Assembly (NCBI GenBank): GCA_001512965.1
Contig: LFRW01000042.1
Span: 6,185-70,184, forward strand
Length of the DNA: 64,000 bases
Reading direction: 5' to 3'
From: Methanomicrobia archaeon DTU008
GTDB taxonomy: Archaea; Thermoplasmatota; Thermoplasmata; Methanomassiliicoccales; Methanomassiliicoccaceae
Each line of letters opens with the position of its first letter. Within the stretch, counting starts at the first letter, position 1. The notes below the pieces were generated by a model, which was not told the origin of the DNA, did no database searches, and saw only the letters and a list, made by a program, of their open reading frames with translations. Below, piece after piece: positions 61,482 through 64,000 of the stretch. The position numbers were made by a program, and so were the translations under genes.

Positions 61482-62060
61482 CTATCGCCCTCGGCGAGAG
61501 GGGAAGGGGCCCCCGTGACCGGGAACTATCATGTCTCCGGCACGGCAGATGCGCTCCATGCTGGACAGTGCGAGCTGGGGATCGACGTTTATCCCCGGCG
61601 GCAGCCACCGCTCATGATTGTCCCTCGTCGGCATGGCGTCCCCCGCGATCGCGAACACGGCGCCGTCCGTCCTCGCCACGACGCTCATGCTCCCCAAGGT
61701 ATGGCCTGGAGTGTGCAGCAGCGAGACCCCTGGGGCCAGTTCCATGTCCTCCGTCACCGGTTCGATGCCTTCGAAGGGGCGCTCCTCCGCCCTGGCCAAT
61801 TTTCTTGCCCTGGGAAACAGGTCCAGGTTCCCCATGTGGTCGTGGTGAAGATGGGTGAGCACGACGACATCTATCTCGGAGGGAGAGATGCGGGCTCTCT
61901 CCAGGCCTTCCATGAGCTTGCTCCGGTTCTCCCGGCTGGAGGTGTCGACCAATATCCTGGCCTCCGGGGACAGGACGAGCGTGGAGGTCGAATGGGCCTC
62001 CACGACCCTCTTCCCCTCTCGGCGAATTCGCCCTGTAACCACTGTAACTACCTGGTTCAT
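61482..62060 (-). CDS. MBL-fold metallo-hydrolase
   Basis: 192 residues from ATG 62060, which overlaps the rhomboid stop (ATGA). THLHHDHMGN gives the HxHxDH metal ligands; HTPGHTLGSM and AGDAMPT follow; GHGGPF closes the site. Resembles glyoxalase-II-like hydrolases. Substrate unknown. Stop codon TAG. Confidence 0.88.
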   Translation of the reverse strand: MNQVVTVVTGRIRREGKRVVEAHSTSTLVLSPEARILVDTSSRENRSKLMEGLERARISPSEIDVVVLTHLHHDHMGNLDLFPRARKLARAEERPFEGIEPVTEDMELAPGVSLLHTPGHTLGSMSVVARTDGAVFAIAGDAMPTRDNHERWLPPGINVDPQLALSSMERICRAGDMIVPGHGGPFPSRRGR

Positions 62061-62962
62061 CGCACTTCCACCTCGAATCCGCAGGGGCAGTTCATCCTGC
62101 CGTTCCTGTACTGCATCCTCTCTCCGCACTGCGGACACTTAGCATGTTCGGCGAAATATTCCAGCCACGCCTTCCTCACGTCGGCATGCTCCTCCGTCCG
62201 AATGGCCTCCAGGGCGTTCTTGAGCGCGGGCGTCGTGGCGAGCGGTTCCAGCACTTCCACGTCGGTCGGGCGGAAGGCGGCCGCGCTCCTGGAGGCAACG
62301 TTCCTTGCCAATGCACCAGCGACGATGGCTCCGACGATGAAGCCCACCAGATGGGCCTCCCACGCCACCCCGCTGTTCGACAGGCCGGCATACTGCACCA
62401 CCGAAAGGATGAACCAGCTCAGGCCGGCAAGCCACACCGGGACGTTGGGCAGGAACAGGAAGCCCAGTATCATCGGTATCTGGTCGCGGGGATACAGCAG
62501 CAGCAAGGCGCCCATGACGCCGGATATGGCTCCAGAGGCGCCGAGCACGAGCGTTCGCGGTTCGGCGGCCAGCACCAGTCCCATGAAGAGGGTGCCCGCC
62601 ACTCCCGATATGAAGTAGACCGCGGCGAAGCGCGCCTTGCCTATGCGCTGTTCCAGCGGCATGCCGAGAAGGAACAGGAACAGCATGTTGCCGAGCAGAT
62701 GCGCGACGAAGTCGGCATGCAGGAACATGGACGTGAACAGCGTATAGACCCGTCCATTTGTGAGGTCCTCCGGCCGGAAGGCCAGCTCTTGCACTGCCGG
62801 CGATGTTATGGCGAAGGATGCGAACGGCGCGGTGAGGATCTCGACGAAGAATATGGCGATGTTGCCTATGAGCAGCATCGGGGTAAGGTCAGAGTGCTTC
62901 CTCATCCCCAGCACCAGTGTGGCGGCGATTATGACCATGACCAAGTAGGAAGCAAGCTCCAT
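62057..62962 (-). CDS. Rhomboid intramembrane serine protease with C-terminal zinc ribbon
   Basis: 301 residues. GASGAISGVMGA places the catalytic Ser143, and WEAHLVGF the catalytic His204; HADFVAHLLGNM supplies the oxyanion-side His and Asn. After the last helix come a soluble region and CPQCGERMQYRNGRMNCPCG, a zinc ribbon not present in bacterial GlpG. A GTTTAAAGC TATA (62982-62990) is about 25 nt before the ATG, suggesting a leaderless message. Confidence 0.92.
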   Translation of the reverse strand: MELASYLVMVIIAATLVLGMRKHSDLTPMLLIGNIAIFFVEILTAPFASFAITSPAVQELAFRPEDLTNGRVYTLFTSMFLHADFVAHLLGNMLFLFLLGMPLEQRIGKARFAAVYFISGVAGTLFMGLVLAAEPRTLVLGASGAISGVMGALLLLYPRDQIPMILGFLFLPNVPVWLAGLSWFILSVVQYAGLSNSGVAWEAHLVGFIVGAIVAGALARNVASRSAAAFRPTDVEVLEPLATTPALKNALEAIRTEEHADVRKAWLEYFAEHAKCPQCGERMQYRNGRMNCPCGFEVEVR

Positions 62963-62981
62963 GGGCGTGCATATTCCATCG

Positions 62982-62990
62982 TGTTTAAAG
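62982..62990. promoter_or_regulatory. Shared TATA element between rhomboid and HemK-like genes
   Basis: GTTTAAAGC is near-symmetrical and lies between two divergent genes; spacing fits the rhomboid start well and the methyltransferase start less well. Confidence 0.45.
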
Positions 62991-63052
62991 CTAATTTGGT
63001 CCCGTTAGCGTCCCTGAGCTTAAGATGTACCTACGGCATGCGGTGGGCGAAC

Positions 63053-63625
63053 ATGCGATATCGCCGAGAGTTCGACATAGTCGAGTGCCAAGAGGTGTAT
63101 CCTCCATCGGAGGACACCTTCCTGCTATTGGAAGCGCTGGAGGTCAGCAGCGACGAGGCTGTCCTGGAGATGGGGCCAGGCACCGGCTTGATTACCTGCC
63201 ACCTTGCTGCCTGCGCCGCCTCGGTGGTGGCCGCTGACATCAATCCCAAGGCGGTGAAGTGCACCGATGCGAACCTCCGTCGAAACCGGTTGCCGGGCGA
63301 GGTCAGGATGAGCGATCTGTTCCAGAACGTGCCGGAGAGGTTCGACGTCATCGTGTTCAATCCCCCCTACTGCCCCGGGACCGAACGGGACCGCCTGGCA
63401 TTATCCTGGGCGGGAGGGCCAAAGGGCGTGGAGGTGACGGCTCGATTCCTGGCCGACGCCCCTGAACACCTCCTCCCGGACGGAAGGATCATCATCCTGC
63501 TGTCCACGGAGATGGAGGCGCAGGCCCTGGAAGAGGCGTTGAGGCCTTTCCGCCGCACCGTACTGGGGCGCCGGCGGCTGTTCTTCGAGGAGCTATGGGT
63601 CGAGGAACTGCGCCCGTTGGACTGA
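63053..63625 (+). CDS. HemK/Mtq2-like release-factor-type methyltransferase
   Basis: 190 residues from ATG 63053 (ATG 63038 also possible). VYPPSEDTFLLLEAL, the SAM site VLEMGPGTGLITCHLA and the catalytic NPPY in VIVFNPPYCPG match archaeal/eukaryotic Mtq2-type enzymes that methylate the GGQ glutamine of release factor aRF1. The N-terminal HemK domain of bacteria is absent, as usual in this subgroup. Confidence 0.88.
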   Translation: MRYRREFDIVECQEVYPPSEDTFLLLEALEVSSDEAVLEMGPGTGLITCHLAACAASVVAADINPKAVKCTDANLRRNRLPGEVRMSDLFQNVPERFDVIVFNPPYCPGTERDRLALSWAGGPKGVEVTARFLADAPEHLLPDGRIIILLSTEMEAQALEEALRPFRRTVLGRRRLFFEELWVEELRPLD

Positions 63626-63787
63626 CAGACCGGGACGTCTACTTCCCAGCGACATCGCAGGCTTGCGACGATGCCGTCCGCCATCTTCGGCATGGCGGCC
63701 TTGAGCGGCCAGCGCAGCTAACGAGCCGCCCTGCTCGGCCACTAGGATGGTCTCGATCGACCTCGCCGATGCAGGCCCATTGAGGGT
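63626..63787. other. Short intergenic region
   Basis: 162 bp between convergent genes; no feature seen. Confidence 0.4.
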
Positions 63788-64000
63788 TCAGGACAGAAGC
63801 TTCTTCAGCTCCTCCCTGAGCAGTTCGTTCGCCGCCTTGCCGTCCAGGCGGCCCCGGAGTTCGGCCATGACGGGCCCCATCAATGGGCCTACGGCGCCCA
63901 TGCCCTTCTCCCTTACGAACGCTTCACGCTCACGGACCACCTTGGCGACGATCTCCCTGGCCTCATCGACGCTCATCGCTGACAGGCCCAGTTCCTTCAC
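63788..64000 (-). CDS. gatE: Glutamyl-tRNA(Gln) amidotransferase subunit E, C-terminal part (5' end off window)
   Basis: The last 70 or more residues of a gene that continues beyond the right edge. AMSVDEAREIVAKVVRE and PLMGPVMAELRGRLDGKAANE match the YqeY/GatB C-terminal domain, as at the end of archaeal GatE. GatE with GatD converts Glu-tRNA(Gln) to Gln-tRNA(Gln). GatB has a similar tail, so GatB cannot be fully excluded from this fragment. Confidence 0.75.
   Translation of the reverse strand: MKELGLSAMSVDEAREIVAKVVREREAFVREKGMGAVGPLMGPVMAELRGRLDGKAANELLREELKKLLS

Noticed and set aside
63025-63237. Frame starting at ATG 63025 before the HemK-like gene
   Set aside because: It is a shifted reading of the methyltransferase gene with Arg/Gly-rich composition.
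1-64000. CRISPR array, insertion sequence or rRNA operon
   Set aside because: No regularly spaced repeats, no transposase and no rRNA-like sequence were seen.

Overview
The window is about 60 % G+C and clearly archaeal. Archaeal markers are the 3' end of a GatE-type Glu-tRNA(Gln) amidotransferase subunit, ribosomal protein S17e, RqcH, an HVO_0476-family zinc protein, a bacterio-opsin-activator-type HTH regulator, two MinD-like ATPases with inserted ferredoxin domains, and several genes with a TATA element about 29 nt before the start codon (leaderless pattern). HypE, NikR with all four nickel ligands and a methylcobamide:CoM-methyltransferase-like protein point to a hydrogenase-bearing, methanogen-related Thermoplasmatota archaeon, perhaps near Methanomassiliicoccales. 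That placement is inference. TAG ends about a dozen of the roughly 60 genes, so it is an ordinary stop here. Four tRNA genes (Arg-UCG, Val-UAC, Thr-GGU, Arg-GCG) all encode CCA.

Layout. 1-17.5 kb: chromosomal housekeeping and membrane genes (an RmuC-like coiled-coil protein cut by the left edge, ClC channel, three DNA glycosylases of different families, a response regulator, a triple-fasciclin protein, a CoM methyltransferase homologue, pirin, amino-acid permease, PHP and MBL hydrolases, phospholipase-D-type synthase, threonine synthase). 18.2-22.8 kb: an Fe-S/metallocluster group (Mrp, two ferredoxin-MinD ATPases, two NifX-like proteins) next to an HTH_10 regulator. 22.9-24.3 kb: a divergent UroD-fold protein fused to a zinc ribbon.

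24.3-27.6 kb holds the most interesting locus. Three overlapping genes encode a two-TM zinc-ribbon protein, a DUF2207-like membrane protein ending in an alternating Cys-Ala tail, and a radical SAM/SPASM enzyme with an apparent PqqD-like recognition domain. This looks like a post-translational modification system in which the substrate tail sits on a membrane protein rather than on a small precursor peptide.

32.3-39.5 kb is an accessory island: a metalloprotease-like protein, a Dam methylase remnant, a C5 DNA methyltransferase convergent with an HNH nuclease, a DUF4145 protein, tiny genes, a winged-helix regulator, an operator-rich promoter region, a structured leader and a tyrosine recombinase running into a tRNA-Arg gene. 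The other end of the element was not found. Two coding frames in the island, and one outside it, are interrupted near the N terminus or in the middle by an in-frame TAG.

39.8-64 kb returns to chromosomal genes: HypE, VIT-like transporter, MFS transporter, an ABC ATPase with a FecCD permease that has lost its N-terminal half, APC permease, sugar dehydrogenase, DedA, DUF1015, Ig-repeat membrane protein, RqcH, an ABC-2 exporter operon, S17e, ThyX, TraB, NikR, HAD phosphatase, Pcm, HVO_0476 zinc protein, MBL and rhomboid proteins, HemK-like methyltransferase and GatE.
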